The translations under genes were made by a program, and so were the position numbers. From NCBI GenBank assembly GCA_964632175.1, contig CAZWBJ010000011.1, positions 1 through 30,724 on the forward strand: a stretch of 30,724 nt of DNA, written 5' to 3'. The notes under the pieces are model-generated. The model had not been told where the DNA came from. It worked only from the letters and a program-made list of their open reading frames with translations, and made no database searches. Source of the stretch: JAWBSP01 sp964632175 (lineage in GTDB: Archaea; Hadarchaeota; Hadarchaeia; Hadarchaeales; JAWBSP01). Of the stretch, positions 1 through 8,590 are shown piece after piece. The first letter of the stretch is position 1; every line of letters starts with the position of its first letter.

Positions 1-353
<353 letters not shown>

Positions 354-480
354 TGGGTGGCCGCAAGAGAGACGGGGATGCCGAACCTTTCTCAGACCCG
401 AGCTCATTTTTCGGATCCACATCCTGTACCCACATTCGGACCACGACCCTCATGATTCAGGCCGCTCGCCGGCTGTGGGC
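354..480 (-). other. 16S rRNA leader (transcribed spacer)
   Basis: About 105-125 nt separate the probable transcription start from the 16S 5' end. The stretch has no plausible coding frame. It should hold the 5' strand of the 16S processing stem, but the 3' partner lies outside the window and pairing cannot be checked. Confidence 0.5.
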
Positions 481-495
481 TATATTAATTAACTC
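481..495 (-). promoter_or_regulatory. Probable TATA box of the rRNA operon
   Basis: The minus strand reads TTAATTAATATAGCC here, an A/T-rich block in GC-rich surroundings and the best TATA candidate upstream of 16S. It predicts a start near position 459, giving a leader of about 105 nt. Confidence 0.45.
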
Positions 496-563
496 CTTAC
501 CCCATAAATCGCTTTCGAACGGGGGATGAGCTGAAAGCAATCCTCACCTACACCGAATTAAGG

Positions 564-1025
564 ATGATTATCCTCCTGTGCGGCCCTCCCGGTGCGGGGA
601 AATCCACCATTGCTCGAGTGCTCGCCCAGAGGAGGGGCGCCACCCTCCTGTCCACGGATGAGTTCAGGAGGAGGGTGTACAGCAGGCTCATGGAGGAGGT
701 GCAGAAGAGGGCGGGTGAGGAGCTGGTTCTCGACGGCACCTTCTACAGGAGGGTGTGGAGGGAAAGTGTGAGGAAATTTGCAGAAACCAGGGGAATCCCC
801 CTGCTGGTGGTTCTGGTGAAGAGCTCCCTTCAGACCTCCCTCCAAAGGGACGCCCAGAGGGAGAAACCGGTGGGCGAGAGAGCGGTGAGGATAATTCACG
901 CGGAATTCGAAGAACCGGAGGCGGACCTCGTCATCGACTCCGAAAAACTCACCCCGGCGGAGGCGGTCGAGCTCATCCTTTCCGCAGCGAAAACAGCCGC
1001 CTGCAGGCGCCGACCTCCTTCATGA
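564..1025 (+). CDS. Small P-loop kinase (AAA / APS-kinase / zeta-like NTPase)
   Basis: A 153-aa cytosolic protein. The Walker A motif GPPGAGKST is at residues 7-15, directly after the first beta strand. It is followed by a STDEFRR segment typical of nucleoside, shikimate and APS-type kinases, and a DGTFYRR segment in the position of a substrate or lid region. It is the size of a stand-alone nucleotide or metabolite kinase with no further domain. The substrate cannot be told from sequence; the family includes adenylyl-sulfate kinases, zeta-toxin-like kinases and tRNA-Sec kinase relatives. The start ATG follows AAGG closely. The last 53 nt overlap, tail to tail, the 3' end of the minus-strand gene at 973-1281. 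It is divergent from the rRNA operon. Confidence 0.85.
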   Translation: MIILLCGPPGAGKSTIARVLAQRRGATLLSTDEFRRRVYSRLMEEVQKRAGEELVLDGTFYRRVWRESVRKFAETRGIPLLVVLVKSSLQTSLQRDAQREKPVGERAVRIIHAEFEEPEADLVIDSEKLTPAEAVELILSAAKTAACRRRPPS

Positions 1026-1281
1026 ACTCCAGCATCTCCTCGCCCCTCAGGTTGTCCCCAAAGCTCACCCTCCCCTTCCCGTCACAGAGGTAAACCCTGA
1101 GCTCCTCCCTCCTGAGTGCACATACCAGATAGGGCAGCGATCCTCCCCTCACCAAAAGGTCCGGGAGCCTGCCTCTCGTCATAAACGTCCTCTGGCCCAT
1201 CCTGAACACGTGAACCTCCTTGGCCCCTTTCTCCAGCTCCCCCCTAGCCAGATCCTTCAGGGCCTCCAGCGGCGTCTTCAT
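973..1281 (-). CDS. Conserved-looking hypothetical protein, translationally coupled to queC
   Basis: A 102-aa protein I do not recognise. It is charged and soluble, with no signal peptide or membrane segment, and a predicted alpha/beta pattern (for example MKTPLEALKDLARGELEKG at the N terminus, then alternating strands). Its ATG at 1279-1281 overlaps the queC stop by four bases (ATGA), so it is probably translated by re-initiation after QueC from the same mRNA. Its 3' end runs 53 nt into the convergent kinase gene. A role linked to deazaguanine or tRNA modification would rest on operon position only. Confidence 0.6.
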   Translation of the reverse strand: MKTPLEALKDLARGELEKGAKEVHVFRMGQRTFMTRGRLPDLLVRGGSLPYLVCALRREELRVYLCDGKGRVSFGDNLRGEEMLEFMKEVGACRRLFSLRKG

Positions 1282-2021
1282 CCGGGAGGTGCTAGGTATA
1301 TTGAAGGATCCTGCACCCCAGCCTCCTTGAAGGCGAGGAATCTCCTCCTGCAGTTAGAACATGTGCCGCAGTGGACGGGTAGCCTTTCCCCCTGCGCCTC
1401 CCTCCAGCCAGCGCCGGCATAGCAGGAGTAGGTGTACTTCCAGGGCACACCCAGTTTCTCCCCAAGGCTTACCACCCTGTCCTTGTCCAGCTGGATCAGG
1501 GGTGCCAGAATGCGGTAGCCCCCGTGATGCGTGGCCTGCTCCGCCAGCCTGTTCATCTCCTCGATGAATGCGGGGGTATTGTCCTTCATGGGCACCGGGG
1601 TCTCCCTTCTTATTCCAATATAAACATCGTACCTCTCCCCGCTCGAGATGTAGTAGGACTCGGCGTGCGCTAGCCCCACCAAGAGGAGGATGGCGTTCCT
1701 GCACGGATCCCACCACTTCAGGATCCTCTGCCTCGCCTTTTCCGGATCCCAGAGGTCCTCGATCCTCGTCTCCGGGAGGGGGACCTGCTTGGTAAGCAGG
1801 GAGGTGCTGATTTGGCCCAGCCACTGGAGGTCTATGGTTCTTAGCTTGGCCCCCAGCAGCTCAGCCACCCTCTCTATGCAGAAGCGTTCGTACTCGGCCG
1901 TCCTCTGACCGTAGTTGCAAAATATCAGCTCGAGCTTGGGGGGGCTCACTTCCTTCTTCACGTAGTATGCCGTGGTGACCGAGTCCACACCCCCAGAGAC
2001 CATGCAGATGGCGTTCCTCAT
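1278..2021 (-). CDS. queC: 7-cyano-7-deazaguanine (preQ0) synthase QueC
   Basis: ATP-dependent enzyme that turns 7-carboxy-7-deazaguanine into preQ0, the precursor of archaeosine in archaeal tRNA. Seen in sequence: the PP-loop motif SGGVDS near the N terminus, the QueC-type segment WWDPCRNAILL in mid-protein, and the C-terminal zinc site made of YSCYAG, then HCGTCSNC, then RRRFLAFKEAGVQDP, which is typical of QueC. Length about 247 aa, normal for the family. An in-frame GTG start exists at 2039. I prefer the ATG at 2019-2021 because a TATA-like TTTAAAT block at 2050-2058 would place transcription start near 2029, after the GTG. It is divergent from guaAB and overlaps the downstream small gene by ATGA. 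Confidence 0.95.
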   Translation of the reverse strand: MRNAICMVSGGVDSVTTAYYVKKEVSPPKLELIFCNYGQRTAEYERFCIERVAELLGAKLRTIDLQWLGQISTSLLTKQVPLPETRIEDLWDPEKARQRILKWWDPCRNAILLLVGLAHAESYYISSGERYDVYIGIRRETPVPMKDNTPAFIEEMNRLAEQATHHGGYRILAPLIQLDKDRVVSLGEKLGVPWKYTYSCYAGAGWREAQGERLPVHCGTCSNCRRRFLAFKEAGVQDPSIYLAPPG

Positions 2022-2049
2022 CCCAATCTCCCGCTTCACGCCTGAGGCT

Positions 2050-2058
2050 ATTTAAATT
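2050..2058 (-). promoter_or_regulatory. TATA-like box in the queC/guaAB divergent gap
   Basis: The 33-50 nt between the divergent queC and guaAB starts contains one near-palindromic TTTAAAT block. On the minus strand it sits about 33 nt before the queC ATG. On the plus strand it is only about 19 nt before the guaAB ATG, too close for standard spacing, so it most likely serves queC. Confidence 0.35.
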
Positions 2059-2072
2059 AGGAGTAAAGAAGG

Positions 2073-3017
2073 ATGGCGAAAGAACCCTTCGATGCCGAGG
2101 TCTTCATCGAGAAAAAAACCCGCGAACTCCGAGAAGAAATCGGGGAAGAGAAGGCCCTAGTAGCAGTTTCCGGCGGAGTCGACAGCATGACCACCGCGGT
2201 TCTCGGGAGCAGGGCAGTCGGGGGGAGGCTGCTCGCGGTTTTTCTGGACGATGGCCTGATGAGGGAGAAGGAGGGGGACTGGGTTTCAAAAATGCTCCGC
2301 AAACTGGGGGTGAGAGTGGAGGTGAGGGATGTCTCCAAAAAGTTCTTCCAGGCCCTCAAAGGTAAAACCGATCCCGAGGAGAAGAGGAAAGCCTTCAGGG
2401 AAACCTTCTACTCCTGTCTCTCGGAAGTTGCCCGCGAAAAAAAGATTGGAATTCTTCTACAAGGAACCATCGCGGCCGATGTAGTTGAAACGAAGGGTGG
2501 AGTGAAAACGCAGCACAATGTTCTAGAGCAGGTGGGGATCAATCCGCTTGAGAGGTATGGGTACCGCGTGCTGGAGCCGCTGAAAGAGCTCTACAAACCG
2601 CAGGTGAGGGAGGTGGCCAGAAAACTTGGCCTGCCCCCCGAGGTCACGGAGAGGCGTCCCTTCCCCGGGCCTGGTCTCTCCGTCAGGATTCTGGGGGAGG
2701 TAACACCCGAGAAGGTGGAGCTGGTGAGGAAGGCGACGAAAATCGTGGAGGAGGAAACCAAAGAAATCCCCTGCTTCCAGACCTTCCCCGTGCTCATGTC
2801 TGATCAGGGGACGGGTGTGGTGAAGGGAAAGCGGAAGTACGGAAAGATCATGGTGCTGAGGGTGGTGACCTCCGAGGACGCCATGACCGCCCAACCCGTG
2901 GAGCTACCTTGGGAACTCCTAAGGAGGATAACCGAGCGCCTCACCTCGGAGCTTGGGGTGGTTAGGGTCCTTTACGACCTCACACCCAAGCCCCCGGCTA
3001 CCATCGAGTTCGAGTAG
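2073..3017 (+). CDS. guaAB: GMP synthase, ATP-pyrophosphatase subunit (subunit B)
   Basis: Amination of XMP to GMP. In archaea the synthase is split into a glutaminase and this ATP-PPase/dimerisation subunit; the glutaminase gene is not in the window. The protein is 314 aa, near the usual ~308. The PP-loop SGGVDS is at residues 33-38, followed by the family segments FLDDGLMREKE, the LLQGTIAADVVE strand, and RRPFPGPGLSVRILGEVT. The C terminus YDLTPKPPATIEFE is the GMP-synthase dimerisation tail. The start ATG at 2073 gives the normal N terminus and follows an AGGAG/AAGAAGG purine stretch. Confidence 0.97.
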   Translation: MAKEPFDAEVFIEKKTRELREEIGEEKALVAVSGGVDSMTTAVLGSRAVGGRLLAVFLDDGLMREKEGDWVSKMLRKLGVRVEVRDVSKKFFQALKGKTDPEEKRKAFRETFYSCLSEVAREKKIGILLQGTIAADVVETKGGVKTQHNVLEQVGINPLERYGYRVLEPLKELYKPQVREVARKLGLPPEVTERRPFPGPGLSVRILGEVTPEKVELVRKATKIVEEETKEIPCFQTFPVLMSDQGTGVVKGKRKYGKIMVLRVVTSEDAMTAQPVELPWELLRRITERLTSELGVVRVLYDLTPKPPATIEFE

Positions 3018-3099
3018 CTCACGAGCAACCGCTTGCCGATTTAGTCACCTAGATTACGGCCTCCTTTCAAACCCCTTAAAGACACCTAGCAATCATTTG

Positions 3100-4086
3100 A
3101 TGGCTAAAATTTATTTCGACAACGATGCCGACCTCTCCGTGCTGCGGGACAAAACCGTGGCTATCATTGGGTACGGAAACCAGGGACACGCACAGGCCAA
3201 CAATCTCAGGGACTCAGGAGTAAGGGTCATCATCGGTAACCCGGAGGATCAGTTCGCCCAGAAAGCGAGGGCCGATGGCTTCAAAGTCTACAGCATCTCG
3301 GAGGCGGCGGAAAGAGGGGACATCGTTCACATGCTCATCCCCGACGAGGTTCAGGCCAAAGTTTACAGGGAGCACATAGCCCAGCACATGAAAAAGGGTA
3401 AAACGCTCTGCTTCAGTCACGGATTCAACATCCACTTCAAGTGGATCCTTCCCCCCCCAGAAATCGACGTCATCATGATCGCACCGAAAGCCCCAGGAGC
3501 GATGCTGCGCCAGATGTATCTGCGGGGCTCGGGAACCCCCGGAATTCTGGCCGTCTATCAAGACGCCAGCGGGCACGCAGAGAAGACTGCCCTGGCCTTA
3601 GCGAAGGGCGTAGGCCTGACGAGAATTGGGGTGGTGAAGACCACCTTCAAGGAGGAGGTGGAAACAGACCTTTTCGGGGAGCAGGTGGTGCTCGTGGGGG
3701 GGGTCACCGAACTCATCAAGGCTGCTTTCGAGACGCTAGTGCAGGCGGGCTATCAGCCGGAGGTAGCATACTTCGAGTGCCTGAACGAGCTCAAGCTGAT
3801 CGTCGACCTGATATACGAACACGGCCTGAGCGGTATGTTCGCCGCCGTTTCCAACACCGCAAAATACGGGGGATTCACGCGCGGGCCGCGGCTCATCGAT
3901 GAGCAGGCACGGAAAAAGATGCTGGAGATTTTAAAGGACGTACAGAGCGGAGCGTTCGCGGAGGAATGGCGGAGGGAAACCGAGGCCGGATTACCGAACC
4001 TGAAAAGGATGCGCGAGGAACTCTCCAAACACCTCATCGAGCAGGTGGGGAAGCAGCTCCGCAAGTGGGCCGGAATAGAAAAGTAG
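3100..4086 (+). CDS. ilvC: Ketol-acid reductoisomerase (class I)
   Basis: Second step of valine, leucine and isoleucine synthesis: isomerisation and reduction of acetolactate or acetohydroxybutyrate. The 328-aa length matches class I enzymes. The Rossmann motif GYGNQGHAQANNLRDSG is near residues 23-39; the APKAPG segment, the ETDLFGEQ metal site and the NTAKYGG segment are present. The beta2-alphaB cofactor loop reads VIIGNPEDQFAQKA, with acidic residues in place of the Arg/Ser residues that bind the NADPH phosphate. The frame is open upstream, but MAKIYFDN at 3100 is the family N terminus. No Shine-Dalgarno sequence precedes it, so the message is probably leaderless. The partner genes ilvB and ilvN lie 13 kb away. 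Confidence 0.97.
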   Translation: MAKIYFDNDADLSVLRDKTVAIIGYGNQGHAQANNLRDSGVRVIIGNPEDQFAQKARADGFKVYSISEAAERGDIVHMLIPDEVQAKVYREHIAQHMKKGKTLCFSHGFNIHFKWILPPPEIDVIMIAPKAPGAMLRQMYLRGSGTPGILAVYQDASGHAEKTALALAKGVGLTRIGVVKTTFKEEVETDLFGEQVVLVGGVTELIKAAFETLVQAGYQPEVAYFECLNELKLIVDLIYEHGLSGMFAAVSNTAKYGGFTRGPRLIDEQARKKMLEILKDVQSGAFAEEWRRETEAGLPNLKRMREELSKHLIEQVGKQLRKWAGIEK

Positions 4087-4099
4087 CCCCCTAATTTGG

Positions 4100-7000
4100 A
4101 TGAAAAAGCTATTCTGGGTGATTCTCCTCCTTCTTTGCCTACCGCTCTCCTCGCCTGAAGCCACCCAACGGAATCACCAAGCTGCGCCCTCGCTGCAAAA
4201 CTCCCCCGCCGTTTCGTTGGGGCTTCTAACCATCAAGGGCTCGAGCCACCCCGAGGGCCCTTCTCAGACCTGGGTTCCCATCGCCACCCTCTCGCCCGCC
4301 CCCGACCCCCCGGTGGTGGGCTATCTCATCATAACTCGAGGGATGTTCCTCCCCTCGCTGGAGAACTTTAAAAAATGGAAAGAAGACCTAGGCTATTCAA
4401 CGACCATCCTCACCGTGGAGGACAACATCCTTGGCCATTACGGCGGGAGAGACATTCCGGAAAAAATCAGAGCATGCATTCTGGACTATTACGAAAACCA
4501 CGGGGTTCGGTGGGTCCTGCTGGTGGGGGATGCCGACCCAGCGGATGGGCCTCCCCCCGGCGGTTCCCCCAACTACCAGCTGGACAACGAGTGGGAAGTT
4601 CCGATCAGATACGTGTGGAACCCCGATAATGCAGGCGACACTGCCTCCACCGGCCTCTCGGACGACTGGACGCCCACCGACCTCTACTACGCCGGCTTAG
4701 ACGGGGACTGGGATAACTACTCGGCCGAGAACCGCTTCCGCTTTCCAGACTGGACGGCAGAGGTTTACGTCGGCAGGTGGCCGGTGAGAACGGTGCAGGA
4801 ACTCCTAGCAATTGCCAACAAGACCGTGAATTATCGGGCACCTTCTAGGAACTTTCTAGTCATTGGGGCTAGACTCAGCACCAACGCGGACGCTCTGGAC
4901 GACGAAGGGGTGATATGGACGAAAGAAAATGTGAGAAGACAGGCCATTCAAAAAAATTTAACCGCTTACCCCTTTTACGATCTTTCCCCTTCCTGCTATT
5001 CCATCTCCGTTTCCAAGAGCGGCGGGCTCATAGCGGCGGGGACCAGCCAATCGGGCAGGTTCTACCTTTTCGAGAATTCTGATAACCTGCCTAGGCTCAC
5101 CTTCGTCGCGGAAAACGAGGTCACGGCGGTTGCGGTTGCCGGGGAAGAAAATTTTTCGGTGGCGGGAACCGACAGCGGCGATATCTTCTACTTTGAAAAC
5201 TTGGACAACCATCCCCGATGGAGCATCAGGTTAGGAACCCCGGTGCGGACTCTCTATCTCTCCGCCAACGGAGGAAGGGTGGCGGCCCTAGCGGAGAACG
5301 GAATTTATCTTATCGATAATTTTGGGCAGATTCTGTACGCGTATAACAGTCCCGCCCGCTCCATAGAGCTCTCGGAGAACGGCGATTCGCTGGTGGCCTG
5401 TGGGGAGAACTGGGTAGCCCTGATGGGAGACTCCGGGATCGTCTGGCTCCACTCCCAGCCCGACAGCTTCCTTTCCGTTTCCATTTCTCAAACGGGCACG
5501 GTGGTCGCCGGCACCCAAAGCGGCAAGGTCGTGAGATTCGGACCCGACAACCAAGTTCAATGGGTTTGCACAGTGGCCTCACCCGTGGAGAGAGTCCTAG
5601 TGAGATCCGGGTTCATTTTGGCGGTCTCCCCAAACGAGAACCTCCTCCTGTACTTCAACGAGAACGACAATGTACCTCTGTGGCAGAGAGAACTGGAGGC
5701 TCCTCCCATCCTCGCAACCCTTTCCGGCAACGGCAGGCGAGTCGCGGCCGCGGTTCGGTATCCCTCCTCCACCCGCGTATACCTCCTAGACAACGAAAAC
5801 AACCTGCTGGGAACCTGGATATCGGAAAACATCGAGGGAACCAAGGCTTACGGAAAGTTCTACGATCTCCGCTTCCCCGAAAACGGCGAATACCTAGCGG
5901 TGGGCGCCTTCGAGAATTTGGTGATACTCGACCCCACGGGGATCCCGCTGTGGTCCTTCAACCCTCAAGTTTTTCCCAGAATAGACAAGGAGGAAATCCT
6001 GAGCGCGATGAACAGCCTGAACCCCTCCTTCGTCAATTCCTACTCACACGGGAGCACCGACGCCCTGAGGGCTTGGAAACCGGGGATAGGGTTAGGCTAC
6101 CGCTTCGAGAACCTCCAGACCGGGAGCCTGCTCGCCAACACGGGCTTCCTCCAGACGGCCTTCGCCTGCCTCTCCGCCGCCATAGACATAAGCTCGGACT
6201 GCCTGGGGGAGAACCTCCTGAAGGCACTAGGCAGAGGGGCGGTCGCCTACATCGGGGCAAACAGGGCCATGTGGGTGACCGAGAACGCGAGCGGAATAAG
6301 AGAACTCGATCAGGATTTCTGGGACAACTTCCTGAACGATCCCCTCTATCCCTTCAGACCGGGGAGGGCTCTCTACAGCGCCATTCAGTCGTTTGGAACA
6401 CACGGGTTCGACCTCGGAAGGGAGGAGTGGAGAAAGAACCTCCTCTCTCTCACTCTTCTGGGGGATCCCGAGCTGCGAGTTTTTCCCCTTCCCCGTCCTC
6501 CCCTCCCCGTCTCGCCGGCCCGGGGGGAGAACCTCAGAGAAAACCTAGTAAGGATAGAATGGTGCAAAACCGAGCCCATCGAGGAAAACTTCATACTCCA
6601 TCTTGACAACGATCCCCAGTTTTCCAGCCCGATCGTCTGGGAGATCCCCGAGAACTTCTGGGAGAACCAACTGCCGGATGGGACTTGGTACTGGAAGGTT
6701 CAAGCCAAGGATGCGACCGGCACAGGAGAGAGCTCTGAAACGTGGTGGTTTACCATCGACACGGTCCCACCATCCATCCTGCAGATTGGGGTGAGCGCTG
6801 GGTTTTCCTCTGCCACCATCACATGGCAGACAAGTGAACCGACGTATGGAATTCTGGAGGTGGGGGGAGTGGGCGTCTTTCAAACGCCTCTTGGCATCTA
6901 CCATTCGGTGGCGGTTGGCGGTCTCTCCCCAGGGTGTACTTACCAGTACTCCATCACCGCTCTGGATCCCGCGGGGAACGGGGTCTCTTCAGGTACCCGA

Positions 7001-8236
7001 AGCTTTACCACGCCCCGCCCCAACTCGCCCCCCGTGGTGGATTTCTCCTTCTCTCCCTCCAGCCCCAAGGAAAACGAAAACGTGCACTTCTCCAACCGCT
7101 CCTACGACCCGGACGGCACCGTGGTCAGCTGGCACTGGGATTTCGGGGATGGTAAAACCTCCTCCGAGCGGAACCCGATCCATGCCTTTGAGAAGGAGGG
7201 GTCCTATCTCGTGTCGCTAACGGTCTGGGATGACCGGGGAGCAAGTGCCACGGTTAAGAAAAGGGTGGAGATCCTCCCTCTCAATCTACCCCCCGTTGCC
7301 TCCTTCACCTACTGGCCGCCCGATCCCAACACTAGGGATGAACTCCTCTTCGATGCCACCTCCAGCACCGACCCCGATGGTGTCATCGTCTCCTATCTCT
7401 GGGATTTCGGGGACAACTCTTCCGGGGAGGGAAGAACGATAAAGCACTCCTATTCCTCCCCAGGAACCTATCGGGTGAGTCTGAAGGTTCAGGACAACGG
7501 AGGGAAGTGCTCCATATGCACAGAGAACCTGCTGGTCACTGAACCGCAACCCGCCCCCGCCGCTTCGGAGCTCGCCAATCTCTCGCCGGAGAACATCTGC
7601 TGGATCCTCCTCCGCTCCGAGCCCTCCAGCTCTGCGAAAACCTTCGAGCTCCTCACGCTCCAGCAGAGGGTGGAGGTCGTGAGGCTGGCCGAGAACCACC
7701 TCCAGAAGATGGCGGACATCCTAAGCTTCACCGAACCGGGAAAGGTGGGCGAGGTCCTGCTCCTGACACCCACCCAAGCCCTTCCCCTCCTCCGGTTGCT
7801 GCTGCAATCCGCCCCTGCCCACGCCACTCGGATCCTACTCCAAGGGCCAGTTCAGCTGGTGGAGAATTTCCCCCTTCCGGAAATACTCACGGTTCTCCAG
7901 CACGCGGATGAGATAAATTCAATACTGCCTGCCCTCTCCAGAGAGAAAAGGGTTCAAGTGATAGAAGAGCTGGTCGCGAGGGAGGATTTTGAAATGGTGG
8001 AAAAGATCTTCAGCTCCCTCCCCGAAGCCCAGGCCGCAGAGGTGTGGGGCTCGCTCCACCCCGGAACGAGGAATGCCATCTTGCCTCACCTCTCCCAGCG
8101 AACCAGAGAAAAGGTGGAGAAGAAATCCCCCGTCTTTGTGATTCTCATCACATGTCTGATCCTAGCGGTTTGCTTGATGGCTTGGCTGAAACGCCCGAAA
8201 CATTTGCCGAAACGCGCAAGGCTGAGGGTTACTTAG
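4100..8236 (+). CDS. Secreted, membrane-anchored C25 (gingipain-like) peptidase with inserted beta-propeller and PKD domains
   Basis: A 1378-aa surface protein. Order: Sec signal peptide (residues 1-20); peptidase C25-type N-terminal region (about 70-290, with YLIITRG, a WVLLVGDADPADG strand and a YVGRWPVRT segment); a beta-propeller of WD40/PQQ-like repeats (about 300-620) with recurring xFYLFENSDN and ISxxGxxVAAGT blades; the C25 catalytic part with NSYSHGSTDA (His about 650) and TAFACLSAA (Cys about 690), matching the His/Cys dyad of gingipains in order and spacing; two Ig/FN3-like domains (about 798-975); two PKD domains (about 978-1150, WHWDFGDGKTS and SYLWDFGDNSS); an alpha-helical repeat region (about 1155-1340) vaguely like MgtE-N or FliG repeats; and a TM helix (about 1344-1362) with a basic tail inside the cell. 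The propeller splits the peptidase. Glu-Asn dipeptides are unusually common (about 31). The start is 13 nt after ilvC. Substrates unknown; extracellular protein degradation or processing is the likely role. Confidence 0.85.
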   Translation: MKKLFWVILLLLCLPLSSPEATQRNHQAAPSLQNSPAVSLGLLTIKGSSHPEGPSQTWVPIATLSPAPDPPVVGYLIITRGMFLPSLENFKKWKEDLGYSTTILTVEDNILGHYGGRDIPEKIRACILDYYENHGVRWVLLVGDADPADGPPPGGSPNYQLDNEWEVPIRYVWNPDNAGDTASTGLSDDWTPTDLYYAGLDGDWDNYSAENRFRFPDWTAEVYVGRWPVRTVQELLAIANKTVNYRAPSRNFLVIGARLSTNADALDDEGVIWTKENVRRQAIQKNLTAYPFYDLSPSCYSISVSKSGGLIAAGTSQSGRFYLFENSDNLPRLTFVAENEVTAVAVAGEENFSVAGTDSGDIFYFENLDNHPRWSIRLGTPVRTLYLSANGGRVAALAENGIYLIDNFGQILYAYNSPARSIELSENGDSLVACGENWVALMGDSGIVWLHSQPDSFLSVSISQTGTVVAGTQSGKVVRFGPDNQVQWVCTVASPVERVLVRSGFILAVSPNENLLLYFNENDNVPLWQRELEAPPILATLSGNGRRVAAAVRYPSSTRVYLLDNENNLLGTWISENIEGTKAYGKFYDLRFPENGEYLAVGAFENLVILDPTGIPLWSFNPQVFPRIDKEEILSAMNSLNPSFVNSYSHGSTDALRAWKPGIGLGYRFENLQTGSLLANTGFLQTAFACLSAAIDISSDCLGENLLKALGRGAVAYIGANRAMWVTENASGIRELDQDFWDNFLNDPLYPFRPGRALYSAIQSFGTHGFDLGREEWRKNLLSLTLLGDPELRVFPLPRPPLPVSPARGENLRENLVRIEWCKTEPIEENFILHLDNDPQFSSPIVWEIPENFWENQLPDGTWYWKVQAKDATGTGESSETWWFTIDTVPPSILQIGVSAGFSSATITWQTSEPTYGILEVGGVGVFQTPLGIYHSVAVGGLSPGCTYQYSITALDPAGNGVSSGTRSFTTPRPNSPPVVDFSFSPSSPKENENVHFSNRSYDPDGTVVSWHWDFGDGKTSSERNPIHAFEKEGSYLVSLTVWDDRGASATVKKRVEILPLNLPPVASFTYWPPDPNTRDELLFDATSSTDPDGVIVSYLWDFGDNSSGEGRTIKHSYSSPGTYRVSLKVQDNGGKCSICTENLLVTEPQPAPAASELANLSPENICWILLRSEPSSSAKTFELLTLQQRVEVVRLAENHLQKMADILSFTEPGKVGEVLLLTPTQALPLLRLLLQSAPAHATRILLQGPVQLVENFPLPEILTVLQHADEINSILPALSREKRVQVIEELVAREDFEMVEKIFSSLPEAQAAEVWGSLHPGTRNAILPHLSQRTREKVEKKSPVFVILITCLILAVCLMAWLKRPKHLPKRARLRVT

Positions 8237-8555
8237 AGCGCTCCCCCCTGCCCAAGCCCTTTTCCGGCTTGACGTTCTGGAGAATCCTGAGGAGGAGCTT
8301 CTTGAATGATTTTATGGCGGAGGAGTACTCGGAGCCGAGGGACATTTCCTCCCTCAGAACATCCGCCATGGCCGCCGCCGCCGTCCTCGAAACGGCCCAC
8401 ATGATAAGGCAAAGCTGCCGCTCCTGGCCCTCATTCACCTTAGTGCATTCCTCCTTCAGGGGGCATTCCCCGCAGTTCAATCCAATACCTTCCCGATGTT
8501 TAAAATGTCTTTTTTCTGGTTTAAAAGGAACCTCCCACCAATACTCCCTGAGCAC
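8229..8555 (-). CDS. Small cysteine-containing hypothetical protein
   Basis: 108 aa from a GTG start, unrecognised. A short cysteine cluster (NCGECPLKEECTK, then a later Cys in RQLCLIMWAVS) gives four Cys with CxxC spacing and could bind zinc or an Fe-S cluster. It is followed by an amphipathic helical region rich in Ala and Lys. It has no signal peptide. It lies about 105 nt downstream of tRNA-Thr on the same strand, and its stop overlaps the C terminus of the convergent C25 peptidase by 8 nt. The Cys pattern and amphipathic periodicity favour a real gene, but there is no family match I can name. Confidence 0.5.
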   Translation of the reverse strand: MLREYWWEVPFKPEKRHFKHREGIGLNCGECPLKEECTKVNEGQERQLCLIMWAVSRTAAAAMADVLREEMSLGSEYSSAIKSFKKLLLRILQNVKPEKGLGRGERSK

Positions 8556-8590
8556 GGAAGGCAGTAGAGTCCACAGGAGAGAGATGAGAA

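Noticed and set aside
2953..3099. 49-codon upstream extension of ilvC
   Set aside because: It reads through the guaAB 3' end as Ser/Pro-rich sequence; the family N terminus is MAKIYFDN at 3100.
5560..6606. A 348-codon open frame inside the C25 peptidase gene, same strand, other frame
   Set aside because: The product is rich in Arg, Gly, Pro and Glu with no fold pattern, and the other frame has clear domains; it is a GC-driven shadow.
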